Shown: positions 46,174-54,890 of the stretch, in pieces
How positions within the stretch are numbered: the stretch's first letter is position 1
Layout: each line of letters opens with the position of its first letter
Assembly: GCA_013791905.1 (NCBI GenBank)
Contig: VMSX01000030.1
Span: 476,044 to 540,043, forward strand
DNA: 64,000 nucleotides
Direction: 5' to 3'
Source of the DNA: Rhodocyclaceae bacterium
Lineage (GTDB): Bacteria; Pseudomonadota; Gammaproteobacteria; Burkholderiales; Rhodocyclaceae
Program-made: the position numbers and the translations under genes
The notes under the pieces: model-generated
Told to the model about the DNA's origin: nothing
The model's input: only the letters and a program-made list of their open reading frames with translations
Database searches by the model: none

Positions 46174-48310
46174 GACGCTGCAGGCGGCGGTCGCGGATCA
46201 TGGCGGCGAGGCGGGTTTGCGCCAGGCTTGGCAGTTCGATGGCGACCGCCGTCTCGCCAGCGCCGACTTTTTCGGCTTCCTCATCCTCCTGTTCCGGTGC
46301 AGACGTCTCCACGGGATCAACTGGCAGCAGCGCGCCCTGGCGCAACCGCAGTTCGGCGATGTCCCATTGCGCCGGGCGGCGCAGGTGCAGGCGCAGGTGG
46401 CGCGAGAGCCAAAGACAAACAACCGTACAGTCGAGACCCTCCTGGCGGCGGTCGGTGCGCGCCTTCCAGGTGCGCCGCTTGGGGTTGTTGCGGCTGGGTA
46501 CCTTGATTTCAGAGAGCAACTGCTCGTAAAAATCGGCGCGCACATCCTGATACCAGTGCATGCGGCCTGGGCCGTTGCCGGCCAGGCGCACGCGCCCGCC
46601 TTCCTGCGCCCAGCCGAGGACCAGGTCCTTGGCCTTGGCCGCGCCAATGATGTGAATTAGCACCCCATATCTGCTCGCCTTCGTGCTGCGATGGTTCGGG
46701 TCGATGGGTTTGGGCGGGGTCCATATCTCAATACGGCCTTCGGCATCGGACGCACCTTTGGTGGCCACCACCGGGCGGCCGGGGCGATTGTGTCTGCGCA
46801 CAAAGCTGTAAGCAGCATCGGAGGTCTGTCCGTCGCCGCAGTCGATACCGCAGGCGGCGAGCGGCAGTTGCGCGCCGCTGGCGTGCGTGACGCTGCGGGC
46901 GAGCAGCTGCTCAAGCTCGATCCAGGCGCCGGCATGGGCAACGACGGTCTGGCCGTATAGCTCGCCCCAGTACGCCAGCCACATTTCCTCGCCGCGGCCG
47001 ACGACCCAGACGGTGACGGCGAGGCGATCGTGCTGCACGTCGACGCCGACAATCGGCATCAGCCCGCCGGCGGGCACGTGCCATTCGAGGTAGGCTTCGG
47101 CGCGCTGGCGAAGTTCGTCTTCTTCGGGCAGTTCGCCGGAGTACTCCCAGCAGATGCCGCGCGTGGCGTTCCAGAAGGCGACCATCTCGGTGGGGTCGCC
47201 GTGGTCCATCAGGTGCTGGGCGCGCAGGAATTTCTCGGCGAGCACGGCGATGCGCGAGCCATCGAAGACGCTCTGCAGCTCGTTGAGGAAGAAGCCGGGG
47301 TCGGCGGCCTCGGCGGTCGGTTCCCAGCCGTAGAGTGGAGCCACGCGCGCCGCGGCGCGGATGTTGGCGATGCGCTCGTCGTCGCTCCACTGCCCGCCGC
47401 AGTGCGGGCATGAATAGTAGGCGTCTTCGTGGCGGGCGCGGCCATACACTTCGCGCTCCGGCCGGCGGGCATCGAGGTCGGGCGCGGCCAGCTCTTCGGG
47501 CGTGAGGTTGAGGCCGGGGATGGTGACGTGCGCCCATTCGACCTCATGGCGATCGCCGCAGTGATGGCAGGCGACCAGGAAGCGGCGCTGGTCGGTGGTG
47601 CGCATTTCCTTTTCGACTTCGCTGGCGCCCTTGGCGGTGGGCGTGCCGCCGATCAGCTCGAAGTTGTCGCGGATCGCCTTGCCGCGCTCGCGCAACAGCG
47701 CGATCGAGTTGCCCTGGCCCTTGACGTCCTTGTTCGAATCGTCCGGCTCTTCGACATAGCGCACCTTGGCGCTGGTCGATTTCACGTCGGCGGGCGAGTT
47801 GGAGGCGACGAACTTGAGCAGCCCGCCTGGGTAGTGCTTGCGCGTGGCGCTGTTGCCATCGCTGCGGCTCTTCAGCCGGATGCTCTTCGCCAGCACCGGA
47901 GTGGCGCGCACCATCGGCGCGAACTTCTCGGCGTCGAAATCCTTGGCCGACTTCTCGCGAGGGAACATCGCCACCTGCACGCAGGGCTTCCAGTGGGTGT
48001 AATAGCCCATCATCGTGCAGACCACGCCGCCGGTCCAGGCGATCTGCGCCGGCTTCTGCGCCACCACGCGGCTCACGCCTTTCTGCCCGCAGGCCGCCAG
48101 CACGCCGCGCAGCACCGGGATGTTGTCGAGATCGAACTTGCCGGCGTAGTCGGGGTTCTCTTCTGACGATAGGCGGCGATACTTCTCGACCCACTCGATC
48201 GGGGAGAGGGGCGGGCGCGGGCGCAGATACGAACGGACGCGGCCCAGCATGGCGTCGAGCGCCTGCGTGGCCCAGGTCTCGACGTCATCAGCCAGCGCCG
48301 CCGGGTTCAA
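46160..48310 (-). CDS. Terminase large subunit, GpA family
   Basis: 716 residues. N-terminal ATPase region with WVEKYRRLSSEENPDYAGK and the HWKPCVQVAMFPREKSAKDF block, a zinc ribbon (CHHCGDRHEVEW and CPHCGGQWSDDE), and the nuclease part with IVGVDVQHDRLAVTVWVVG. Packages DNA through the portal; GpA-type enzymes cut at cos sites, so cohesive ends are likely. Four-base overlap with the small subunit gene. Confidence 0.93.
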   Translation of the reverse strand: MNPAALADDVETWATQALDAMLGRVRSYLRPRPPLSPIEWVEKYRRLSSEENPDYAGKFDLDNIPVLRGVLAACGQKGVSRVVAQKPAQIAWTGGVVCTMMGYYTHWKPCVQVAMFPREKSAKDFDAEKFAPMVRATPVLAKSIRLKSRSDGNSATRKHYPGGLLKFVASNSPADVKSTSAKVRYVEEPDDSNKDVKGQGNSIALLRERGKAIRDNFELIGGTPTAKGASEVEKEMRTTDQRRFLVACHHCGDRHEVEWAHVTIPGLNLTPEELAAPDLDARRPEREVYGRARHEDAYYSCPHCGGQWSDDERIANIRAAARVAPLYGWEPTAEAADPGFFLNELQSVFDGSRIAVLAEKFLRAQHLMDHGDPTEMVAFWNATRGICWEYSGELPEEDELRQRAEAYLEWHVPAGGLMPIVGVDVQHDRLAVTVWVVGRGEEMWLAYWGELYGQTVVAHAGAWIELEQLLARSVTHASGAQLPLAACGIDCGDGQTSDAAYSFVRRHNRPGRPVVATKGASDAEGRIEIWTPPKPIDPNHRSTKASRYGVLIHIIGAAKAKDLVLGWAQEGGRVRLAGNGPGRMHWYQDVRADFYEQLLSEIKVPSRNNPKRRTWKARTDRRQEGLDCTVVCLWLSRHLRLHLRRPAQWDIAELRLRQGALLPVDPVETSAPEQEDEEAEKVGAGETAVAIELPSLAQTRLAAMIRDRRLQRHGQH

Positions 48311-48777
48311 GCGCCATCCTCCTCATCGACATCGTCGGCATGCGCCCAGTCGGCCAGCCGGTGCAGGAAGGCTTCAAGCTCGGCCTGCAGCATGTCTTCA
48401 CGGCCTGGCACGTCGCTCGGCAGTTCGCGCGCCAGGCGGTAGCGCGCATCGAGGAAGTTCTCGCGCGCGAAGATATGCGCGGCCCGCAGCTTCGGCTCCA
48501 ACTGGTCGGCCTGAATCAGCTGCCCGCGCCGCTCGGCGTTCTCCATTTCGATCTTGTCGGCCTGCACCCGCGCCAAGCGATCCTGCGGCCGCTCGTTCTG
48601 GACCTTCCTGACCTCGCGCTCGACCAGCCAGTTGATGCAGGTCTCGGAGTCGTATTCGCTCGGCACCCCCGGCCCGCCGCGCGCCGCCACCGGGAAGCCT
48701 TGCTCCTGCCACTCGACCACCGTCTTCGGCGCCACGCCGAACACTGCAGCAATCTGCTCCTGGCCGATAATGCGCAC
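48307..48777 (-). CDS. Terminase small subunit, Nu1-like
   Basis: 156 residues: N-terminal winged helix-turn-helix (IGQEQIAAVFGVAPKTVVEWQEQGFPV) and a helical oligomerisation region with the EREVRKVQNERPQDRLARVQADKIEMENAERRG-type coil (about 52-85). Recognises the packaging site; the 107-bp gap upstream (48778-48884) is a candidate cos region. Confidence 0.85.
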   Translation of the reverse strand: MRIIGQEQIAAVFGVAPKTVVEWQEQGFPVAARGGPGVPSEYDSETCINWLVEREVRKVQNERPQDRLARVQADKIEMENAERRGQLIQADQLEPKLRAAHIFARENFLDARYRLARELPSDVPGREDMLQAELEAFLHRLADWAHADDVDEEDGA

Positions 48778-48884
48778 GACTTACTTACCCCCCTGACACT
48801 CAGAAAACTGGCGAATTCCCGAGGTCCTTTGGCGCCGTGTGGGTTTTGGCTGGGAAGGACCCGTGAAGACATGCGCAGACGTCT

Positions 48885-49484
48885 TCACTTGACGTACCCC
48901 TTCATCACGGCCCGTAGCTCGCGCTTAAAGTTGGCATCAAATCGCTTGAGCATGACCTCACGCACCACGCTGTTGATGCGCCTGGTGTTGAACATCTGCG
49001 GCACGTCAATCGAGGTCACCGTCTTGATCGGCATGCGATCCTTACCAGTGCGAAGAAAGACCGCACGGCCACCCGTCCTGCGATTGGTCGCCACGAACAT
49101 GCCTGGGATAGTCTTCCTTCCACCGGTACGCTTGACCTGGAACTTCACCTGCCCGAGCTTTCCTTTCTTGGTCCGCTTCGGGATCGTGGTGACAAAGTGA
49201 ATCAGGTTCATGCCGCGCCCTTTGGTCTTGCGCCCGGCCTGCAGGATTGCCTGAAACTTAACCTCGCGGCCATTACTGCGGGCGCGCTTGACCAGCAACC
49301 GATCCTTGACCTGGCCGATAGTTACTCGAAACTCTTTCGCGATTGTTCGTGCCATCGCCGTCTTGCCTTGCTCGGCCGCTGCATTGAGCGATCGCACCAT
49401 GACCTTGTCGGCAACCTGACCGCCCAAACGCTCCATCGCTTTAGCGACCTGCGGAAAGTTGTTGCGAATATTGATCTTGATCAT
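48885..49484 (-). CDS. Minor tail protein Z-like (GpZ family)
   Basis: 199 residues, strongly basic. NNFPQVAKAMERLGGQVADKVMVRSLNAAAEQGKTA-type helix at the start (about 7-40), then beta hairpins (KFQAILQAGRKTKGRG, VKFQVKRTGGRKTIPGMF), the pattern of prophage minor tail protein Z. It is placed upstream of terminase, far from the other tail genes, which is unusual for that family. ATG at 49484 overlaps the preceding small gene. Confidence 0.7.
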   Translation of the reverse strand: MIKINIRNNFPQVAKAMERLGGQVADKVMVRSLNAAAEQGKTAMARTIAKEFRVTIGQVKDRLLVKRARSNGREVKFQAILQAGRKTKGRGMNLIHFVTTIPKRTKKGKLGQVKFQVKRTGGRKTIPGMFVATNRRTGGRAVFLRTGKDRMPIKTVTSIDVPQMFNTRRINSVVREVMLKRFDANFKRELRAVMKGYVK

Positions 49485-49723
49485 GCTGCTTTCCTTTCCG
49501 CGTTGATGCGCGACTCGGCGGCGCGGCACAGGGCCGTCATGCGCTCAAGGCCGCTCATGTCTTCAAGCCAGGCTTGCCAGCAGGCGAGGATCTCCGGATC
49601 GCCGGCATCGAGGGCGGCGCGGATCGCGGCCGAGATCTCCGCCTGATCCGTCTCTGACCAACCCTCCCAGACCGCGGCGACCTTGAAGCATCGGCGCATG
49701 CGTGCGGTTTCCGCGGGGCTCAT
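49481..49723 (-). CDS. Small helical phage protein
   Basis: 80 residues from the ATG at 49723 (MSPAETARMRRCFKVAAVWEGW). All-helical, Trp/Glu-rich. Lies just downstream of the inverted repeat cluster. Function unknown. Confidence 0.6.
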   Translation of the reverse strand: MSPAETARMRRCFKVAAVWEGWSETDQAEISAAIRAALDAGDPEILACWQAWLEDMSGLERMTALCRAAESRINAERKAA

Positions 49724-49724
49724 G

Positions 49725-49986
49725 TTCCTAACCTCGGAGAGGTTGGGCAGAGGTTGGGAAGCCGGAAACCCTGATGGCACGGTCTTGTTCCTAACCTTCC
49801 TAACCTTCCTAACGTTAAATGAGGCAGGGGAGCGCGCGCACGCGCGTCCGCGCGCCCCCGTGCATACGCATGCACACGCGCCTGTACGCGCGGGGAGGAA
49901 CAGGTTCGGAAGGTTAGGAAGGTTAGGAAGAAGCCCATCTGGTGCGGGTTTGCAGGTTCCCAACCTGTTCCCAACCTTCCGGACCT
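49725..49986. repeat. Iteron-like inverted repeat cluster, possible replication origin
   Basis: About 260 bp without a gene. CTAACCTTC units are repeated at 49789-49812 and occur inverted as GAAGGTTAG at 49915-49930; related GGTTGGG/CCCAACC units flank them at 49741-49759 and 49955-49978. The centre (49835-49900) is alternating purine-pyrimidine GCGCGC/GCATGC DNA. It sits directly downstream of the primase-helicase gene, a usual place for phage origins. Confidence 0.55.
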
Positions 49987-49993
49987 TGTTGGC

Positions 49994-52372
49994 TTAAAAA
50001 TCGACATCGTCGACCTCCAAACCATGCTGCGCAGACACGCCAGTCTTCGACGACGCCTCGTTCTTGACGGGAGGCTTGTACCAGTACCGGATCATGCCGT
50101 TGCGTTTTTCGATGCGCGTGCAGCCCAGCTTGCGCAGGGCAATGCCGAGGCGGGTCTGCAGGTCGCGCGTGAGTTTCGAGGCGTCGAGCTTGAGGCAATC
50201 GGCCGCCACGTCATAGATCGAGAAGTCGGCAATGCGGCCCCACACCCAGTCATGCACCGCATCGACCAGGCTGTCCTGTTGCTCGACCTTGAGCTGCTCG
50301 GGATCGAACAGCGTGCGCTGCTCCTCCGCCGAGGGATGGCAGGGCACGCCGGCCTCGACCAACACCCGCGCCTCGGCATACAGCTGGTCGAGCACATCGC
50401 GCAGGCCGTCGAGATTGAACTCGCCATGACACTCCACCGGCCAGAAACGTCGGCCGCCGGTCGGGTCCTTGTTCCACTCGAATTCGTTGGTGCTGCCGCC
50501 GAACACCAGCTGCCGCGGCGCCTTGATCTCGCGCCGGCCATAGACCGGGCGATACTCGTCGATCGTGCGCGACAGGAAGCTCTTCTGCCGCTTCTCTTCA
50601 CTGCGCGCCAGGGCGCCCAGTTCGGCGATCTCATACACCCACTTGCCGCGCAGGGCAGACATCGAATCCTTGTGCGACAGATCGAGGTCTGTGTCGCCAA
50701 ACCAGTCGCGACCGAGGATACGCAGCGCCGTGCTCTTGCCCTTGCCCTGCGGCCCTTCCAGCACCAGACAATAGTCGAACTTGCAGCCCGGCTGCAGCAC
50801 GCGCTTGACCGCGCCCATCAGCCACCACTTGGCCACGCGCATCGAGTATTCCGCGCGCGCCACGCCGAGATAATCTTCCAGCCACATCTCGAGGCGCGGC
50901 GTGCCATCCCACGTCAGGCTGGCGAGGTATTCGCGCACCGGATGGAAGGCATTGGCCCGGCCGAGCACCTCGACCGCCTCGGCGACCAGATCGGAAGATG
51001 GCGTGAAGGTCCAGTCGGGATTCAGCTGCGCCAGCCACATGGCCGTGCGCGAATCATCTGTCGAATCCCACTCGCCGACCGTGCCGCCATCGTAGGGCGG
51101 CGGCTTGCGCTTGACGATGCACAGGGCGAATTCGTCATACCCCACCACCTCAGACCACTCCGGCCGGTGCGCTAGGATCTGATACACGTTCGACAGGCAA
51201 TTCTTCAGGCCGTCACGGCCCCAGATCAGGCCGGGGATATGCGGTCCCTTTTTCTCTTTGCCCGCGCCAGCCTTGGTAGGGGTAGAAATGGGATCGGCTG
51301 TCACGCGCTCGACCAACTGCGTGCGCACATGGGCCGCCAGGTCCGCCCCGCGCAGACCTTCCTCAATCGCATCGGCCACATCCCAGCCGTCCGGCTTCTC
51401 GCCGGGCGCCTCGATGGTCATGTCCCACCAGCGCCCGCCCTGTGCCAGCACAACCTCGCCGATCTTGGCCATGGCCATCACGCCAGGCTGCTTCTCTGGC
51501 GGCAATAGCGGCTTCGAATCCTCGGCCACCTTGGCTTCGCGTTCTTCCTTCGTCAAGCGTTCGCGCTTCGCATCGCAATCCGCCCATCCGCCCGCCTTGC
51601 GGCCGGCCAGCGGGCTCCAGTCTGCCTTACCGACGGCCTTGCCGCCTCCTGGCCACGACACCACCACTAGCTCGGACAGCTCCGCCTGGGCGGCATCAAC
51701 GCACTTCTCGCCCTCGACCAGCAGCACGAAAGCCACCGGCCGAGCAGCGAGCCGGTCCAGCCCGTAGAGCGGGCGTGGTTCTGGAAAGGAAATCCACTCC
51801 CACTTGAATTCGCCACTCTCGCTGCTCTGGCACCACGTCAGCGGCAGGATCTCCTTGCCGCCGCTGGCCTTTTCGAAACGACAGGTGAAACCGAGCAACC
51901 GGCCCGCCGCATCGCGATATTCCCAGCGCATCGAATACTTGCCCCGGTAACGATGCGCCACCGGCGGCTCCGGTGCATCCTCCGGCACCGGCAGGATCGG
52001 CACCCACTCGGTTTTTGGCTTGTCCTCGACCGGCGCTGGCGAGGTCGAGGCTGGCTGCTTCACCGGGCGCGTGACTGATTCGGCTGCCGGCAGATCGCCG
52101 ACATCCGCCCCCAGGGCACGACAGGCATCGTGAAACGACAAACCCTCGAACTCCTGGAGGAACTTGATCGCGTCGCCATTCTCACCGCAGCCAAAGCAGT
52201 GATAAAACTGCTTCGCCGGATTGACCTTGAACGAGGGCGTCGCCTCATTGTGAAACGGGCAGCACGCCTCGAATTCCGCGCCGCTCTTCTTCAGCGGCAC
52301 GCGCGCATCGATGACCTTGACGATATCGACTGTCGCCAGCAGGGCCGCCGTATCAATCATTGGCTTAGTCAT
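49994..52372 (-). CDS. Phage primase-helicase (CHC2 zinc finger, Toprim, VirE-type ATPase)
   Basis: 792 residues. Zinc finger at about 36-64 (CCPFHNEATPSFKV ... YHCFGCGENGD), then a Toprim-like region (FVLLVEGEKCVDAA near 217). The C-terminal VirE/D5-type helicase begins HPVREYLASLTWDGTPRLE with Walker A LEGPQGKGKSTALRI and IAELGALARSE. It would prime and unwind at the phage origin. Overlaps the zinc-ribbon gene upstream by 4 bp. Confidence 0.9.
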   Translation of the reverse strand: MTKPMIDTAALLATVDIVKVIDARVPLKKSGAEFEACCPFHNEATPSFKVNPAKQFYHCFGCGENGDAIKFLQEFEGLSFHDACRALGADVGDLPAAESVTRPVKQPASTSPAPVEDKPKTEWVPILPVPEDAPEPPVAHRYRGKYSMRWEYRDAAGRLLGFTCRFEKASGGKEILPLTWCQSSESGEFKWEWISFPEPRPLYGLDRLAARPVAFVLLVEGEKCVDAAQAELSELVVVSWPGGGKAVGKADWSPLAGRKAGGWADCDAKRERLTKEEREAKVAEDSKPLLPPEKQPGVMAMAKIGEVVLAQGGRWWDMTIEAPGEKPDGWDVADAIEEGLRGADLAAHVRTQLVERVTADPISTPTKAGAGKEKKGPHIPGLIWGRDGLKNCLSNVYQILAHRPEWSEVVGYDEFALCIVKRKPPPYDGGTVGEWDSTDDSRTAMWLAQLNPDWTFTPSSDLVAEAVEVLGRANAFHPVREYLASLTWDGTPRLEMWLEDYLGVARAEYSMRVAKWWLMGAVKRVLQPGCKFDYCLVLEGPQGKGKSTALRILGRDWFGDTDLDLSHKDSMSALRGKWVYEIAELGALARSEEKRQKSFLSRTIDEYRPVYGRREIKAPRQLVFGGSTNEFEWNKDPTGGRRFWPVECHGEFNLDGLRDVLDQLYAEARVLVEAGVPCHPSAEEQRTLFDPEQLKVEQQDSLVDAVHDWVWGRIADFSIYDVAADCLKLDASKLTRDLQTRLGIALRKLGCTRIEKRNGMIRYWYKPPVKNEASSKTGVSAQHGLEVDDVDF

Positions 52373-52782
52373 GGCATCAGCTGACGCGTGATATCTGCAG
52401 TCCGTTCGAAAGCGCCAGCCACCAGCAGCCGCGAAGTGCTGGCCGGCAACTGCGCCAGCAGCCGGTCATAGGCCATCAGCCACAGCTGCAGGGCCAGCGC
52501 GCACTGCTCGGAGCGTCGCTCGAAACCCAGATCGGCCAGCGCCAGCGCCGGCGGCTTCGGCGGGCCGACGACGCGGCGCACCCCCAGCGGCACACGCACA
52601 CGCGGCACAGGAAGCACGCCGTTCTTCGCGTACAGGTCAAGGTGATACATGCTGCGCCAGTGGCCGTTCGGGCAACGCTTGCCGCTGCGCTCGTTCCAGC
52701 CCATGAACGACACCCCGCAATCCGGGCAGACATACGCCCGCCGCGGCGCGCGCCCCTTTGACTTCTCCCCGGTGACAGCCAT
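52369..52782 (-). CDS. Phage zinc-ribbon protein
   Basis: 137 residues. N-terminal CPDCGVSFMGWNERSGKRCPNGH forms one zinc ribbon; the rest has a basic, proline-rich linker (PRVRVPLGVRRVVGPPKPP) and a helical end. Between the CII-like regulator (one-base overlap) and primase, so probably a replication accessory. Confidence 0.7.
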   Translation of the reverse strand: MAVTGEKSKGRAPRRAYVCPDCGVSFMGWNERSGKRCPNGHWRSMYHLDLYAKNGVLPVPRVRVPLGVRRVVGPPKPPALALADLGFERRSEQCALALQLWLMAYDRLLAQLPASTSRLLVAGAFERTADITRQLMP

Positions 52783-53225
52783 CAGCGCTTGCCGCCCTTG
52801 CTGGCCAGCACGCCCTGCAAGCGCATCGCCGACGCCACCATCTCGGCCAGCTCGTTTTCCAGCATGCGGCGCTCGTTCGGCGTCACCCGACCGTCGCGCA
52901 TCGACTCATCCACCTTGCGAAGGTAATCGCCGAACTCGGCACACAAGCCAGACAACGCATGCGCCACATCCTCATCATCCACCGCGCCAGGCTTGGGGAT
53001 GCACACATAATTCAGTTCATCGGCATGGGCGAACAAAATGCGGCAATCGCCGCTCGCCTGCTCGATGCGCACCGCCTCATCGAGCATCAGATGGTTGCGG
53101 TCGCAGGTCGGCGAGACCTTATTGATCAGCACCTGCAGCTTGATGCCAGTGCGCTCGGCAACATCCCGGGCGCGATCGCGGTTGGCATGCACCAGCGCGT
53201 ACGCTGCATTCTCCACTCGGCTCAT
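52782..53225 (-). CDS. CII-type phage regulatory protein
   Basis: 147 residues resembling the phage regulatory CII family: a helix-turn-helix-like N-terminus (VAERTGIKLQVLINKVSP) followed by HLMLDEAVRIEQASGDCRILFAHADELNYVCIP, and a helical tail with RRMLENELAEMVASAMRL. Would activate lysogeny promoters and couple to replication gene expression. Position downstream of the Cro-like gene fits. Confidence 0.8.
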   Translation of the reverse strand: MSRVENAAYALVHANRDRARDVAERTGIKLQVLINKVSPTCDRNHLMLDEAVRIEQASGDCRILFAHADELNYVCIPKPGAVDDEDVAHALSGLCAEFGDYLRKVDESMRDGRVTPNERRMLENELAEMVASAMRLQGVLASKGGKR

Positions 53226-53229
53226 GGCG

Positions 53230-53397
53230 TTACCTCAGAGAAAAAATGGTGACGCCACGGCGGCAGAAGGCCACCATGCAGTCACGGAATAAAAAAGCCG
53301 CCAGGGAAACCCCGGCGGCAAGGCCGGCAAGGATGCCAGCTAGGAGGAGACGAAAGGAGACCAGCCCATGACGAATAGAATTGAAGCTCTCACACAT
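53230..53397 (-). CDS. Possible small membrane protein
   Basis: 55 residues with one strong hydrophobic helix (LVSFRLLLAGILAGLAAGVSLAAF without charges). It would precede the CII-like gene by 4 bp in the same operon and has AGGTTG just before the ATG. Very short, so real coding is uncertain. Confidence 0.4.
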   Translation of the reverse strand: MCESFNSIRHGLVSFRLLLAGILAGLAAGVSLAAFLFRDCMVAFCRRGVTIFSLR

Positions 53398-53419
53398 CAA
53401 CCTACCGAAAGGACTGGCC

Positions 53420-53704
53420 ATGACACTGGAAGATCGGCTGGAGCATATCGAAGACAACCTGCACGCCCTGGCCACGCAACACATCGCACTGATGGAAATA
53501 TGCACGGTCATGCTCCCCTGGATAACTCTTTCACGGGGCGACATGGAGAAAATATTAACAATTGCTTACGACGCAGCCGCAAAGCGGACAGAGGAAGAGC
53601 AGCACAGCAGCGACTTCCAGGCGGACGTGCGGCACTGGCTAGATGCCCTTTCGTCCCGAATACTTTCTTTGAAGCCGGAAATCGCAAAACTGCCGGACGC
53701 TTAG
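53420..53704 (+). CDS. Small helical phage protein in the immunity region
   Basis: 94 residues (MTLEDRLEHIEDNLHALATQ); GAAAGGA 8 bp upstream is a fair ribosome site. N-terminal coiled coil and an amphipathic centre (HIALMEICTVMLPWITLS). It points against the surrounding minus-strand genes, between the Cro-like and CII-like genes, so its transcript would be antisense to the lytic operon. Function unknown. Confidence 0.55.
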   Translation: MTLEDRLEHIEDNLHALATQHIALMEICTVMLPWITLSRGDMEKILTIAYDAAAKRTEEEQHSSDFQADVRHWLDALSSRILSLKPEIAKLPDA

Positions 53705-53742
53705 CCGCCGCCAGTTTGGCAAACCGATCCCAGAAGCGCTGG

Positions 53743-54018
53743 TCAAGCATGCGATGCCTGCCTTTCCGGTTCGTGCGCCGTCTCACCAGCGCCGATTTCG
53801 GCCGGACAATTCGTTGCGCGCAGATAGGCCCAATCAACATCCGGGCGAAGTTCCTCGCAGCGCACGGCGCCGCTGGTGGCTTTTTCGATTTCGATGCAGC
53901 GCTCGATTGGCACCTTGCCAACCTCCCACTGACTGACGGCTCCGGACGTAACACCGAGCATTGAAGCCAGACATTTCTGGCTTCCCACGGCATCGCAGGC
54001 TTTTTTGATTGCATCCAT
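53743..54018 (-). CDS. Cro/YdaS-type HTH regulator
   Basis: 91 residues. MDAIKKACDAVGSQKCLASMLGVTSGAVSQWEVGKVPIERC-type layout (residues 1-41) is the YdaS/Cro-like helix-turn-helix, in which Q14-K and A-V-S-Q-W mark the recognition helix. First gene of the leftward lytic operon and divergent from the repressor across 81 bp of operator DNA. The C-terminal 25 residues are probably disordered. Confidence 0.8.
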   Translation of the reverse strand: MDAIKKACDAVGSQKCLASMLGVTSGAVSQWEVGKVPIERCIEIEKATSGAVRCEELRPDVDWAYLRATNCPAEIGAGETAHEPERQASHA

Positions 54019-54099
54019 AACCGCCAGTTTAGGCTGGCTATACCCGATATGTCAAGCCCCCCTAAACCACAATATTCAGCAGACCTTTATTCTGACGCG
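54019..54099. promoter_or_regulatory. Divergent operator/promoter region of the immunity switch
   Basis: Between the Cro-like and repressor genes. Contains TTTAGG and CCTAAA in inverted orientation (around 54028 and 54061), a TATACCC word and AT-rich DNA. Likely repressor/Cro binding sites, not resolved further. Confidence 0.5.
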
Positions 54100-54486
54100 A
54101 TGAGTATCGGTAAACGCATCAGAGTATTGCGTACGCGCAACAAACTCACCCAGGACCAGCTTGGCGAAATCTGCGATGCGACGAAGGGCGCGGTGTCGCA
54201 GTGGGAAAGCGACGCCACAATACCAGCCACGCGCAACCTTCTATTGCTGCATGAAAAGCTGGATTTTTCCCTGGATTGGCTGCTACTCGGATTGGCCGAC
54301 TACACCATAAAGCAGACACACTCGCTATTCATCAATGAGCAGACGCTGGAACCCATAGACAGCGGCCTTCTCAGCACACTCTACGAACTGGCAAAACTTA
54401 TCAACGACGACGGCCTTCGCGAGCTGATCGGCTTTGCGCGCTGCCTTACCGGAACACACCCAGCCGCTAAAGCAAAGCGCGCATAA
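54100..54486 (+). CDS. Phage repressor, XRE family
   Basis: 128 residues from the ATG at 54100 (MSIGKRIRVLRTRNKLTQDQ); a start at 54049 would add 17 residues over the presumed operator. N-terminal XRE helix-turn-helix (about 3-60: LTQDQLGEICDATKGAVSQWES) and a helical C-terminal part (LLSTLYELAKLINDDGLREL). No LexA/CI-type peptidase domain (no Ser-Lys dyad), so induction would not be by RecA-stimulated self-cleavage of this protein. Confidence 0.8.
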   Translation: MSIGKRIRVLRTRNKLTQDQLGEICDATKGAVSQWESDATIPATRNLLLLHEKLDFSLDWLLLGLADYTIKQTHSLFINEQTLEPIDSGLLSTLYELAKLINDDGLRELIGFARCLTGTHPAAKAKRA

Positions 54487-54560
54487 TTTCCATGGCGGAA
54501 TGGCGGCAGAGTATTATGCAAACTTCCTTATGTTATGACAATTGAGCGAAAGGCATAGAC

Positions 54561-54890
54561 ATGGAAGCCGCCAGTAAAACTGCAGACGAAAAATATTGCC
54601 ATGAGTGCGGCGCCGTGATCAGGATGAAAGCTGAGCTATGCCCAAAATGCGGCGTGCGGCAGCCACCCGTGCTAGGCGTGCTGTCTGGCATACCCGGGCA
54701 GCGCCGCTGCAACGTTTGCGGGTTTTCAGGCCACATGAAAACATGGCTGGCAAATTACAACGGGCCGCAATTTCTCGCGCTTCTGCTGCTACTTTTATGG
54801 ATTCTGCCCGGCATAATATTTATCGCTTGGGGCTGGGGAAAATACAAGTGCCCGCAGTGCGGAAAGGTTGGTGAAAATGTCCCCACATAA
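54561..54890 (+). CDS. Zinc-ribbon membrane protein, likely moron
   Basis: 109 residues. N-terminal zinc ribbon CHECGAVIRMKAELCPKCG (about 14-32), a second pair CNVCG at about 50-54, a hydrophobic helix FLALLLLLLWILPGIIFIAW (70-89), and a third CPQCG at the end. Lies behind the repressor and would be expressed in the lysogen. Its end overlaps the lipoprotein gene, implying coupled translation. Confidence 0.65.
   Translation: MEAASKTADEKYCHECGAVIRMKAELCPKCGVRQPPVLGVLSGIPGQRRCNVCGFSGHMKTWLANYNGPQFLALLLLLLWILPGIIFIAWGWGKYKCPQCGKVGENVPT

Noticed and set aside
49835..49900. Alternating GC tract considered as a coding continuation of the small gene at 49481
   Set aside because: Translation gives low-complexity Arg/Ala/Cys; the ATG at 49723 starts the conserved-looking part.
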